Below the pieces are notes generated by a model. The model saw only the letters and a list, made by a program, of their open reading frames with translations. It was not told where the DNA came from and ran no database searches. DNA of 10,203 bases, taken from positions 1 through 10,203 of the forward strand of contig CAJPOF010000069.1 of the NCBI GenBank assembly GCA_905372235.1, in the 5' to 3' direction. Both the position numbers and the translations under genes were made by a program. The stretch is from an uncultured Treponema sp. GTDB taxonomy: Bacteria > Spirochaetota > Spirochaetia > Treponematales > Treponemataceae. Of the stretch, positions 1-6,703 are shown piece after piece. How positions within the stretch are numbered: the stretch's first letter is position 1; every line of letters starts with the position of its first letter.

Positions 1-1190
1 AAGGAATAAATCTTTGTGTTCAAAATCCGATTTTTGCCGACGGAGTAAGAACTCTTCCGTCCGTTGTTCAGGGGCTTTGGAATCTTAGCGTATTGATTCC
101 GGAGAGCGGAAGCCTTCTTGAAAAATTCAGGGACGAAATAAACGTTCTTTCCAAAAAAGAAAATTCTTGGAAAGATGTGATGGATTTATGTTTTTCAGAT
201 AAAAATTCGGAAGGATTTAGGGCGATGCGTGGAATCTGCGATAAAGTCAAAGATGGCGTGAGTCTTTTAAGAAAAATCGCTTTGGAGTCCGGGCAAAAAA
301 TCGACGATTTTATGACGGTAACGGGCGGTCAGGCTAAAGACGAACGGTGGCTTTCTAAAAAGGCGTTCGCTTCAAAAATAGATGTTGCAGTCTGTCGCTC
401 CAAGGACGCTGAGCTTGCGGGTGATGCGTGCGTCGCTTTTTCTTCGATGGGAATATACGGTTCTTTTTCTGAAGCCTCTTCAAAAATCGTAAAAATAGAA
501 AAGATTTTTCCAAAGACGGCGCATAAGATTCAAAAATACAAAGCTTACAGAATTCCTGAAAAAATCGCTACGATAATTTTTGACATAGATTCGACGCTTT
601 ACACAAACGAAGCCTATGAAATCGAGCAGGTTGACGTTCAGATTCGTAGCATTGCAGAAAAACGTGGGATTTCCGCCAGCAAGATGCGAAATCTTGTAAG
701 CGTTTTCAGACGGGATTGGCAAAAATCTCATGGCGGAAAAAAAATAAGCCTTGGAAATACGCTCACGCATTTTGGAGTTCCGATTGAAGAATCCATAAAG
801 ATGCGGGAAGAACTTTTGCATCCCGGTGATTTTTTGCAAAAAGACGAAAAATTGATTCGGGTTTTGCGTGAATTAAATGAAAAATACGCACTTATTTGCG
901 TGACGAACAATCCCGTTCTTCCTGCAAGAAAAACGCTTGAATCGCTTGGCGTGAGCGGCTTTTTTAAGGACATAATCGGTCTTGACGTTTGCAAAAAGTC
1001 CAAGCCCGCAAAAGAACCTTTTTTGCTTGCGGCAAAAATCACGGGGGCGGCTTTGGACGAATGTCTTTCCGTGGGCGACCGCTACGATATGGATATTTCG
1101 CTTCCGCTGAAAATGGGCATGGGCGGAATCCTTGTCGGTGGGGTTTGCGATGTGTACATGCTCCCTGAAATCATTCGCACCGGGCAGTAG
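1..1190 (+). CDS. FGGY carbohydrate kinase C-terminal region fused to a HAD-family hydrolase (5' partial)
   Basis: The reading frame is open from the window edge (first full codon at 3) to TAG at 1188-1190, so the true start lies upstream; the TTG at 93 is only the first start-like codon. Numbering from that TTG, residues about 1-155 resemble the second domain of FGGY sugar kinases: a TGGQAK loop at 77-82 followed by W86, and a GDA...ALG-like helix near 110-120. Residues about 158-355 form a HAD hydrolase with all four motifs: DIDST (164-168, nucleophile and acid Asp), T271 in VTNN, a Lys in KKSKPAK (301-307), and GDRYDMD (328-334). The family consensus predicts sugar phosphorylation by the first part and phosphate-ester hydrolysis by the second; substrates cannot be read from sequence. 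The catalytic base of the kinase would sit outside the window, so its activity is unknown. It converges on rpoN with a 12-bp gap and no hairpin terminator between them. Confidence 0.85.
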   Translation, partial: GINLCVQNPIFADGVRTLPSVVQGLWNLSVLIPESGSLLEKFRDEINVLSKKENSWKDVMDLCFSDKNSEGFRAMRGICDKVKDGVSLLRKIALESGQKIDDFMTVTGGQAKDERWLSKKAFASKIDVAVCRSKDAELAGDACVAFSSMGIYGSFSEASSKIVKIEKIFPKTAHKIQKYKAYRIPEKIATIIFDIDSTLYTNEAYEIEQVDVQIRSIAEKRGISASKMRNLVSVFRRDWQKSHGGKKISLGNTLTHFGVPIEESIKMREELLHPGDFLQKDEKLIRVLRELNEKYALICVTNNPVLPARKTLESLGVSGFFKDIIGLDVCKKSKPAKEPFLLAAKITGAALDECLSVGDRYDMDISLPLKMGMGGILVGGVCDVYMLPEIIRTGQ

Positions 1191-1202
1191 AGTTTGTAAA
1201 TC

Positions 1203-2693
1203 TTATCGCCGGTAGCTTGATTCGATGTTCAGCTGGCTTCGATATTTTGCTACGGTTCTTCTTGCTATTTTTATGCCTTCCTTTTGCAATATGAGCGTCA
1301 CGGCTTGGTCGGAAAGTTTTTTTTCGGTGTGTTCTTCAAGGATTTTTTTTATGGCGACCTTTACGGAAGCGGACGAGATGGAGGAAAGGGGGATTTTTTG
1401 TTCGCCTTGAATTTCCGCTTCTTTTTTTAGTTCCGATGAAAAAAAGTATTTTACGGGAAAAATTCCCCATTCACATCTAAGATATTTTGACGAAGCAAAG
1501 CGGGATATTGTCGATTCATGAACGCCAGCGAGTTCTGAAAGGCGTTTTTGGGTCAGCGGAAAAAGTTTTTCAGGTCCGAAAGAAAAAAAATCTTTTTGAA
1601 GCGAGACGAGAAGCGAAAATGTGCGGAGAATCGAACGGTTCCTGAATTCCAAAGAATCGATGAAACTTTGTGCGCTTTCTTTTAGTCCGTCAAAATCTTT
1701 ATGGAACAAAGGCGATATTCGGTACGAAGGAATGTTTTCTGTTTTCAGTTTTATTCTAAAATGAAAGGCGGCGTTTTTTAAATCTTTTTGTGCGGCGGAT
1801 GCGTTCACAAGTCCTTCTTCAAAATTTTCTTTTTCGAGAATGCCTTCCTCTTTTATGATTTCTGCGTCGGCTTCTATGAATTGCGTTTGCTCTTCTGCGG
1901 AAAAATTTTGCGCAGGATAAGGATTCAAACTTTTTATGAAATGAACGGATTTTTCTATGTTTTTTTCCGTCACAAGATTTTTGTCCAATGTTTCTTCGGG
2001 TTTCAGGAAGGCCATTTTTTCCTGTTCCTTTATTAGCGCATTCATCTTTCGGATTATTTTTTCCGTATCGGGTGGGGAAAGAAGGTCAAGATGCCCGTGA
2101 ACAATAAAAAGGCTAAGAGGATCGGCATTTTTTTGTAGGGCCTGAACTTCAAGGCTTTCCATCGCATTTTTGCAGCAAACTCCTACAGGATCAAGGTGCT
2201 GAACTATTGAAATGCAATGCGCAAGAAAGGCTTCGTCATGATTTTTGTCGTTTTTGTCAAGAAGGGAAGCAGGCGCAAGAAAATGCCAGCCGTTTTTGTC
2301 CAGATTTCTTATAAGTTTTTCGCAGAGTTTTTCTTCTTCGGGATTTAGGCGGCTCATTTTGATTTGGGAAAGAAGATGTTCCTGAAGACTTTCCCGAAAG
2401 TCCGGGGAATTTTCGAGCATTTTCTGAAATTTATCGGAAAGAGCGTTCCCCGAATCCGAAGCAGTTCCCGTTCTTACTTGAGAAATCCGTTCGTTTTTTT
2501 TGTTTGCAGGAAAATTTTCTATTCCGTCTGAAAATGAATCGTCCGTGATTTCGAATGCCGGATTTTCGTCGGCGAATTTGTAGATTTCATCACGCAGTTC
2601 CATGTTGTTCATGGAAATCAGTTTTACTGCAAGAATTTGTTTTCGGCTCATTTTCTGAACCTGAAGTTGAGAAGACTTTTGGGTCTGCTTCAT
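1203..2693 (-). CDS. rpoN: RNA polymerase sigma-54 factor
   Basis: This is sigma-54, which directs RNA polymerase to -24/-12 promoters and needs an enhancer-binding ATPase to open them. Chosen length is 496 aa, close to the family norm of about 480. Visible parts: a Gln-rich region I at the N-terminus (about 1-50), an acidic variable stretch (50-100), the core-binding domain (about 100-320, with LDPVGV near 167 and LNPYPAQ near 256), the helix-turn-helix with GVHESTISR (about 390-398), a KYFFSSE segment, and the RpoN box ARRTVAKYR (477-485), the family signature. ATG at 2693 was chosen because AGGA stands 7 bases upstream and family members start at about this point. An in-frame ATG at 2708 would add five residues but lies only 7 bases from a perfect -10 box, so it could be used only by a leaderless transcript. 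The gene is divergent from the DUF1015 gene. No recognisable -24/-12 promoter was found in the window. Confidence 0.97.
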   Translation of the reverse strand: MKQTQKSSQLQVQKMSRKQILAVKLISMNNMELRDEIYKFADENPAFEITDDSFSDGIENFPANKKNERISQVRTGTASDSGNALSDKFQKMLENSPDFRESLQEHLLSQIKMSRLNPEEEKLCEKLIRNLDKNGWHFLAPASLLDKNDKNHDEAFLAHCISIVQHLDPVGVCCKNAMESLEVQALQKNADPLSLFIVHGHLDLLSPPDTEKIIRKMNALIKEQEKMAFLKPEETLDKNLVTEKNIEKSVHFIKSLNPYPAQNFSAEEQTQFIEADAEIIKEEGILEKENFEEGLVNASAAQKDLKNAAFHFRIKLKTENIPSYRISPLFHKDFDGLKESAQSFIDSLEFRNRSILRTFSLLVSLQKDFFSFGPEKLFPLTQKRLSELAGVHESTISRFASSKYLRCEWGIFPVKYFFSSELKKEAEIQGEQKIPLSSISSASVKVAIKKILEEHTEKKLSDQAVTLILQKEGIKIARRTVAKYRSQLNIESSYRR

Positions 2694-2715
2694 CGAAAAA
2701 TCCTGCATGGCTCGA

Positions 2716-2724
2716 ATTATAGCA
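2716..2724 (-). promoter_or_regulatory. Extended -10 promoter of rpoN
   Basis: On the minus strand the sequence reads TGC then TATAAT, a perfect extended -10. No good -35 is visible, which is normal for extended -10 promoters. Transcription should begin near 2709, giving a leader of about 15 nt before the ATG at 2693, or a leaderless message if the ATG at 2708 is used. Confidence 0.75.
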
Positions 2725-2739
2725 TAAAGGGATTTTTTG

Positions 2740-2748
2740 TGTTATGTT
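2740..2748 (+). promoter_or_regulatory. Possible extended -10 promoter of the DUF1015 gene
   Basis: TGT followed by TATGTT resembles an extended -10 with four of six hexamer matches. It ends 6 bases before the ATG at 2755, so transcription from it would start at or next to the start codon, and no Shine-Dalgarno sequence is present. A weak call that rests on position and on the similar arrangement for rpoN. Confidence 0.4.
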
Positions 2749-2754
2749 CGTCGC

Positions 2755-4071
2755 ATGAGAACTTTTGAACAGATGGGCGTGAAAGTCCCCGAAATTTTGT
2801 TGCCTAAGAACATGGATGTGGAGACGTGGGCTGTCGTTGCCTGCGATCAGTATACTCAGGACAGAGAATATTGGGAAAATGTCAAAAAATCCGTTTCGGA
2901 TAAACCTTCCAGCTTGAACGTAATCCTTCCTGAAGTTTATCTGAACGATTCCGACAAGGAAGAACGAATAGAAAAAATACAGAACACGATGCGCAAATAC
3001 ATCGAAAGCGGAATTTTTGATTCTCCTGAACCGGAGATGATATATGTTGAACGGCGGACGGCATACGGACGTACAAGGCGAGGGCTTGTCACTTCGATAG
3101 ATCTTGAAACATATGAGTGGAAACCTTTTTCGACTTCGCTGATTCGTGCCACGGAGGCGACGATTGTCGAAAGAATTCCTCCAAGAATGAAGATAAGGGA
3201 CGGCGCCGCTTTGGAGATTCCGCATATAATGCTTCTTGTAAACGACGAGGCGCATATTTTGGTGGAAGGAATCGGAAATCTTGTGAAAAAAGATTCTCCA
3301 TGCTATTCGGGGAAACTCATGCAAAAAAGCGGAGAAATTTCAGGCTGGTCTGTAAAATCCCCTGAAAATCTTGAGAAGGTTCGTTCCGCACTCGAAACGC
3401 TTTTTGAAAAGAACACCGCTCCCGACGGTTCGACATTCCTTTTTGCCGTTGGCGACGGAAATCATTCTCTTGCGACTGCAAAAGCCGTGTGGGAGGAATA
3501 TAAAAAACTCCACCCGGATGCGGATGATACTTGTCCAGTCAGGTATGCGCTTGTGGAAATAGTGAATATTTACGACGAAGGGCTTACGTTTGAGCCTATC
3601 CATCGTGTGGTTTTCTGCAAAAATCCAAAGAAAATTGTCGATGGTCTTGCCAATCGCTTGAACGGAAAATTGATTGAATGTGAAACTTGGGAGGAACTTT
3701 CCAAAAAGGTAAGGACTTCTAACGCCGATTTTGGTTTTGTTTATACTCAAAACGGAACAGAAAAGTTTTTCCTACTTTCTACGGAAATAAAAGAACTTGC
3801 AGTAAGCTGCTTTCAACCTGCCTTGGACGAAAATCTAAAAATCGAAAAAGAAACGGATTCTTCCGTGGAACTGGATTATATTCATGGCGAAAACGAAGTG
3901 CTCAGGCTAGGAAAAAAAGAAAACGCTCTCGGAATTCTTCTTCCGCCCGTGCAGAAAGAAAGTTTTTTTTCAACGATAGCGAAATCCGGTCCGCTTCCTA
4001 GAAAGAGTTTCAGCATGGGCGAGGCTGACGAGAAAAGATTCTACCTTGAAAGCAGGAAACTTTTTTCCTAG
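2755..4071 (+). CDS. DUF1015 family protein (COG4198-like)
   Basis: A 438-aa soluble protein of the DUF1015 family, whose biochemical role is not established. The family hallmark GDGNHSLATAKAVW is at about 233-246, with conserved His236 and a preceding DGSTFLFAV strand. The N-terminal segment VPEILLPKN...WAVVACDQYTQDREYW (about 11-40) and the RATEATIVERIPPR stretch (131-144) are also typical. There is no signal peptide or membrane segment. ATG at 2755 was chosen over an earlier TTG at 2737 because the family N-terminus begins with this short MRTFEQMG segment and because 2737 would lie inside the promoter region. No ribosome-binding site precedes it. It is divergent from rpoN (61 bp between the chosen starts) and overlaps recQ tail-to-tail by four bases. 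The context gives no pathway clue. Confidence 0.94.
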   Translation: MRTFEQMGVKVPEILLPKNMDVETWAVVACDQYTQDREYWENVKKSVSDKPSSLNVILPEVYLNDSDKEERIEKIQNTMRKYIESGIFDSPEPEMIYVERRTAYGRTRRGLVTSIDLETYEWKPFSTSLIRATEATIVERIPPRMKIRDGAALEIPHIMLLVNDEAHILVEGIGNLVKKDSPCYSGKLMQKSGEISGWSVKSPENLEKVRSALETLFEKNTAPDGSTFLFAVGDGNHSLATAKAVWEEYKKLHPDADDTCPVRYALVEIVNIYDEGLTFEPIHRVVFCKNPKKIVDGLANRLNGKLIECETWEELSKKVRTSNADFGFVYTQNGTEKFFLLSTEIKELAVSCFQPALDENLKIEKETDSSVELDYIHGENEVLRLGKKENALGILLPPVQKESFFSTIAKSGPLPRKSFSMGEADEKRFYLESRKLFS

Positions 4072-5915
4072 CCGTGCAAAAGGCGGAGAATTTGGCTTCC
4101 AAGTTTTTCCGCCTTTACCGAGCCTATTCCGAAAACTTCCAGGAGTTCCGTTTCATTTTTCGGCTTCTTTTCGACAAGTTCTTCCAAAGTCTTGTCGCCG
4201 AAAATCTGATATGGCGCAATGTTCATTTCGTCCGCCTCTTTTTTACGCCATTCTCTTATTTTTAGGTATAGCGCATGGTCTTTTTCGCCAAGCGTTTTTA
4301 TGAAATTCGCTTTTTTCGTTGCCGTAAGCGATTTTCTTTTGATTGGATAGGCTTGATTTAGGACTTTTATTTTTTTTAGCGAAACAGGAAGATTTATAGG
4401 TTTTCTTGAGATCAGAGCATCTTTTCCTTTTGGAAGAATTTTTAGAACATTATAGTCCCCGTATTTTTCTATGTAGCCGAATTCTTCAAGCGCGCTCGCC
4501 ATTTCAAGCCAGTCTTCTTTTTCAAGTTCCTTTCCGATTCCCCAAGTGGAAAGACTAGCGTGTCCGTTATCAAGAATTCTTTGTTGTTTTGACCCCATAA
4601 GCACATCGATAACATAAAATGTTCCGAACCGTTCATGGAGTCTGTAAATACAGCTCATGAATTTTTGCGCTTCCGTGGTAACATCATTGTTGACTGCCTC
4701 GCCGCGGGAACAATAGTCGCAGCAGGTATCGCTAGTCTTTGTTTCTGAAATTACGTAGTTTTCACCAAAATAATTCAGAATCATTTTCCGTCTGCATTTC
4801 CGTTCTGTGGCGTATGAAATCATTTGCTTTAAAAGTTTTTCGTCTTTTTCCGAGTCCGATGAATCTTTGAAGAAAAATCTGATTTTGTGTATGTCGGCGG
4901 CGCTGTAAAGGAGCAATGCGTTGCTTTCGATTCCGTCGCGACCTGCTCGTCCTATTTCCTGATAATATTCTTCGATGGATTTTGGAAGGTCATAATGAAT
5001 CACAAATCGTACGTTCGGTTTGTTTATTCCCATTCCGAACGCTACGGTCGCAACTATTATCCGAACACTGTCTTTTATGAAAAACTCCTGATTTTTGGCG
5101 CGCTCTTGGTCTGAAAGTCCCGCATGGTATTTCAGCACGGAAAATCCTCTGATTTTGAGTTCTTCGGTAAGTTTATCGACCTGTTTTCTTGAAAGACAGT
5201 AGATTATTCCGCTTTCATCCTTGTGGGACAAAAGAAAATCCGTTACCTGGACGATTGGATTTTTTTTAGGGCGAACTTCAAGAAATATATTCGAACGGTT
5301 GAAACTTGCCACGAACACATTGGGATTTTTCATACTTAATTGTGTGGCTATGTCCGTTCTGACGTGAACGGTGGCGGTTGCGGTAAGGGCAAGGCAGACC
5401 GCTTTCGGAAACTGCTCTCTAAGGTTTCTGAGTTCAAGATAGTTAGGTCTGAAATCGTGTCCCCAGGACGAAATGCAATGCGCCTCGTCTATTGTAAGGC
5501 AGCTGATTCCGCATTCGGTTTCGCAAAGAATCGAGCGGACTCTTTCTGTGGAAAGGGATTCCGGCGATATGTAAAGAAGTTTTATTTTCCCTTTTTTGAT
5601 TCGTTGGACCGTGTGGATATATGCGTCATAGTCCAATGTGCTGTTCAGAAAGGCGCAGTCCACGCCGTTTTCCGAAAGAGAAGTTACCTGATCCTGCATG
5701 AGCGATATCAGCGGAGACACCACGATGGTTATTCCGCTAAAAAGCAATGCAGGTATTTGGTAGCAGATTGATTTTCCGCCCCCTGTAGGCATGATTGCCA
5801 GCGTGTCCTTGCCTTTCAACACCGATTTTATGATGTCTAATTGAAGAGGTCTGAATGTATCGTAGCCGAACACGGTTTTTAGCACGGATGTGCAGGCTTT
5901 TTCAACGTCGTCCAT
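4068..5915 (-). CDS. recQ: ATP-dependent DNA helicase RecQ
   Basis: A 615-aa RecQ helicase, a 3'-5' DNA unwinding enzyme of recombination and replication-fork repair. Motifs in order: FRPLQ motif 0 (21-25), Walker A TGGGKS (44-49), DEAH (143-146) followed by the aromatic-rich loop, TATAT motif III (178-182), VATVAFGMGINKP (288-300), and QEIGRAGRDG motif VI (319-328). A zinc-binding region follows (C374, C398, C399, C402), then a winged helix (about 410-510) and an HRDC domain at the C-terminus (about 543-615). The three-Cys cluster reads CCDYC rather than the usual C-x2-C-x2-C, so one ligand is shifted or lost. ATG at 5915 follows a GGGG stretch. The frame stays open to 6026, but those codons would run through the tRNA gene and the promoter. 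Its stop codon shares CTAG with the DUF1015 stop. Confidence 0.98.
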   Translation of the reverse strand: MDDVEKACTSVLKTVFGYDTFRPLQLDIIKSVLKGKDTLAIMPTGGGKSICYQIPALLFSGITIVVSPLISLMQDQVTSLSENGVDCAFLNSTLDYDAYIHTVQRIKKGKIKLLYISPESLSTERVRSILCETECGISCLTIDEAHCISSWGHDFRPNYLELRNLREQFPKAVCLALTATATVHVRTDIATQLSMKNPNVFVASFNRSNIFLEVRPKKNPIVQVTDFLLSHKDESGIIYCLSRKQVDKLTEELKIRGFSVLKYHAGLSDQERAKNQEFFIKDSVRIIVATVAFGMGINKPNVRFVIHYDLPKSIEEYYQEIGRAGRDGIESNALLLYSAADIHKIRFFFKDSSDSEKDEKLLKQMISYATERKCRRKMILNYFGENYVISETKTSDTCCDYCSRGEAVNNDVTTEAQKFMSCIYRLHERFGTFYVIDVLMGSKQQRILDNGHASLSTWGIGKELEKEDWLEMASALEEFGYIEKYGDYNVLKILPKGKDALISRKPINLPVSLKKIKVLNQAYPIKRKSLTATKKANFIKTLGEKDHALYLKIREWRKKEADEMNIAPYQIFGDKTLEELVEKKPKNETELLEVFGIGSVKAEKLGSQILRLLHG

Positions 5916-5928
5916 ATTTTCGCCCCGA

Positions 5929-5956
5929 ATTATAACAGTAATCACCCACTTGAAAA
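5929..5956 (-). promoter_or_regulatory. recQ promoter
   Basis: On the minus strand TTTTCA (5956-5951), 16 bases, then TATAAT (5934-5929) preceded by TGT as an extended -10. Transcription would start near 5922, leaving only about 7 nt before the ATG at 5915. The -35 overlaps the -35 of the opposing tRNA promoter. Confidence 0.7.
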
Positions 5957-5978
5957 AGTTGCGGCTTTTCATTATGAT
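5950..5978 (+). promoter_or_regulatory. tRNA-Leu promoter
   Basis: TTGAAA (5950-5955), a 17-base spacer and TATGAT (5973-5978) make a strong sigma-70 type promoter. Expected transcription start is about 5985, a few bases before the mature tRNA end at 5991. Confidence 0.8.
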
Positions 5979-5990
5979 AACCAAACATTT

Positions 5991-6073
5991 GCCGGAGTGG
6001 TGGAATGGTAGACACGAAAGACTCAAAATCTTTTGTCAGCGATGGCGTAAGAGTTCAAGTCTCTTCTCCGGTA
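5991..6073 (+). tRNA. tRNA-Leu(CAA)
   Basis: An 83-nt gene that folds as a type II tRNA. The acceptor stem pairs GCCGGAG with CTCCGGT (closing pair G-U). The D stem is GTG/CAC, and the anticodon stem is AAAGA/TCTTT around the loop CTCAAAA, giving anticodon CAA, which reads UUG. A long variable arm (about 15 nt with a short stem) is typical of leucine tRNAs. The T stem is AAGAG/CTCTT with loop TTCAAGT. CCA is not encoded and must be added. It has its own promoter and terminator, so it is a single-gene transcription unit. Confidence 0.95.
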
Positions 6074-6074
6074 T

Positions 6075-6106
6075 AAAGTTCCCAGCGTTTGCCGGGAACT
6101 TTTTTT
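6075..6106 (+). terminator. Intrinsic terminator after tRNA-Leu
   Basis: A 9-bp perfect stem (6075-6083 with 6094-6102, AAAGTTCCC/GGGAACTTT), a 10-nt loop and a run of seven T from 6100. It starts two bases after the tRNA and ends the tRNA transcript. Confidence 0.92.
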
Positions 6107-6252
6107 ATGCCTTGCGGTGTGGAGATTGGAAAATCTTCCCGTGCCTGAAGTTTTGTGTAAAATTTCTTGGCAATATTTTTTTTCGATGAGCACGAATCCT
6201 GTTATTTATAGCAAATTCCTTTTGAAAAACTGAGCAAAGACATCGGGCTGGC
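6107..6252. other. Gene-free AT-rich spacer
   Basis: No supported gene. A 15-codon frame starting ATG at 6186 (MSTNPVIYSKFLLKN, TGA at 6231-6233) has no ribosome-binding site and ends just before the repeat at 6253. It could be the remains of a gene start, but nothing confirms this. Confidence 0.5.
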
Positions 6253-6337
6253 GGACGGACATTGTTACGCTTCGTTCATCATGTAACTTCTCGTATGTCC
6301 GTCCCAAGAATCGGACGAAAGTCCGATTCTTGCTAGA
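6253..6337 (+). repeat. Two-hairpin element, copy 1
   Basis: The first hairpin pairs GGACGGACAT (6253-6262) with ATGTCCGTCC (6295-6304) and encloses a shorter GTTAC/GTAAC pair (6264-6268 with 6283-6287). The second hairpin follows directly: a perfect 12-bp stem (6305-6316 with 6321-6332) closed by a GAAA tetraloop, then CTAGA. Copy 2 at 6466-6552 has the same layout with different stem bases. Strand is given arbitrarily. It may be a REP-like mobile repeat or a structured RNA; no T-run follows it, so it is not an obvious terminator. Confidence 0.8.
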
Positions 6338-6383
6338 GGGATTGTTCATTGTGAAAAGACGAGCATTTTTATTTGTAATTCGG

Positions 6384-6419
6384 GAAAATAAATGGAGACG
6401 TGAAAATAAATAAAGACGT
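6384..6419. repeat. Two tandem 18-bp units
   Basis: GAAAATAAATGGAGACGT at 6384-6401 is followed directly by a copy differing at two bases (6402-6419). A small AT-rich tandem duplication without coding capacity. Confidence 0.75.
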
Positions 6420-6435
6420 GATATATCGCAAATCC

Positions 6436-6467
6436 GGGGTTCTTAGGGGAAACCCCTAAGCAGTCGG
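6436..6467 (+). repeat. Short palindromic repeat, copy a
   Basis: GGGGTT, then the hairpin CTTAGGGG/CCCCTAAG with a three-base loop, then the tail CAGTCGG. The two-hairpin element copy 2 begins within its tail. The same unit recurs at 6600, 8935, 10002 and 10128. Confidence 0.8.
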
Positions 6468-6552
6468 ACGGACATAGTTAGGCTTCATTCATTGGACAAC
6501 GTTTCGTATGTCCGTCCCACGAATCGAGCAGCTTCGCTCGATTCGTGCTAGA
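6466..6552 (+). repeat. Two-hairpin element, copy 2
   Basis: Same layout as copy 1 at 6253. GGACGGACAT (6466-6475) pairs with ATGTCCGTCC (6508-6517). A perfect 12-bp stem follows (6518-6529 with 6536-6547), with a six-base loop AGCTTC, then CTAGA. Relative to copy 1 the second stem differs at three positions on each arm, and every change is compensated. A T6 run at 6555-6560 follows, so this copy could act as a weak plus-strand terminator, though no plus-strand gene lies upstream. Confidence 0.8.
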
Positions 6553-6599
6553 TGTTTTTTCATCCTAGGAAGAAAAAGCCTCTGATTAAAACTAATAGT

Positions 6600-6633
6600 G
6601 GGGTTCTTAGGGGAAACCCCCTAAGCAGTCGGG
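6600..6633 (+). repeat. Short palindromic repeat, copy b
   Basis: Same unit as at 6436: GGGGTT, hairpin CTTAGGGG/CCCCTAAG, tail CAGTCGGG. Together with the hairpin at 6653-6698 it forms an inverted, partial copy of the composite leaders at 8830-8966 and 9898-10038. Confidence 0.8.
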
Positions 6634-6652
6634 AAAGAGAACGGGGGTCTAA

Positions 6653-6698
6653 GGGGGAGAGAGGAAACCCCAGTCTGATGGGGTTCCCTCTCTCTCCC
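6653..6698. repeat. Long GA-rich hairpin after the chemoreceptor gene
   Basis: The arms 6653-6671 and 6680-6698 pair over 19 positions with one G-U and one A-C mismatch, around an 8-base loop. It begins 5 bases after the chemoreceptor stop codon, so it should form at the 3' end of that message, but no T-run follows on the minus strand. On the plus strand it is followed by TTTTATTA. It is homologous to the hairpins at 8865-8913 and 9936-9983. Confidence 0.85.
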
Positions 6699-6703
6699 TT
6701 TTA

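Noticed and set aside
5916..6026. N-terminal extension of RecQ by 37 residues
   Set aside because: It would run through the recQ promoter and into the tRNA gene on the other strand; the RecQ family starts at the downstream Met.
6186..6233. Fifteen-codon ORF before the first two-hairpin element
   Set aside because: It is too short, lacks a ribosome-binding site and a clear promoter, and I recognise no family; at most it is a gene remnant.
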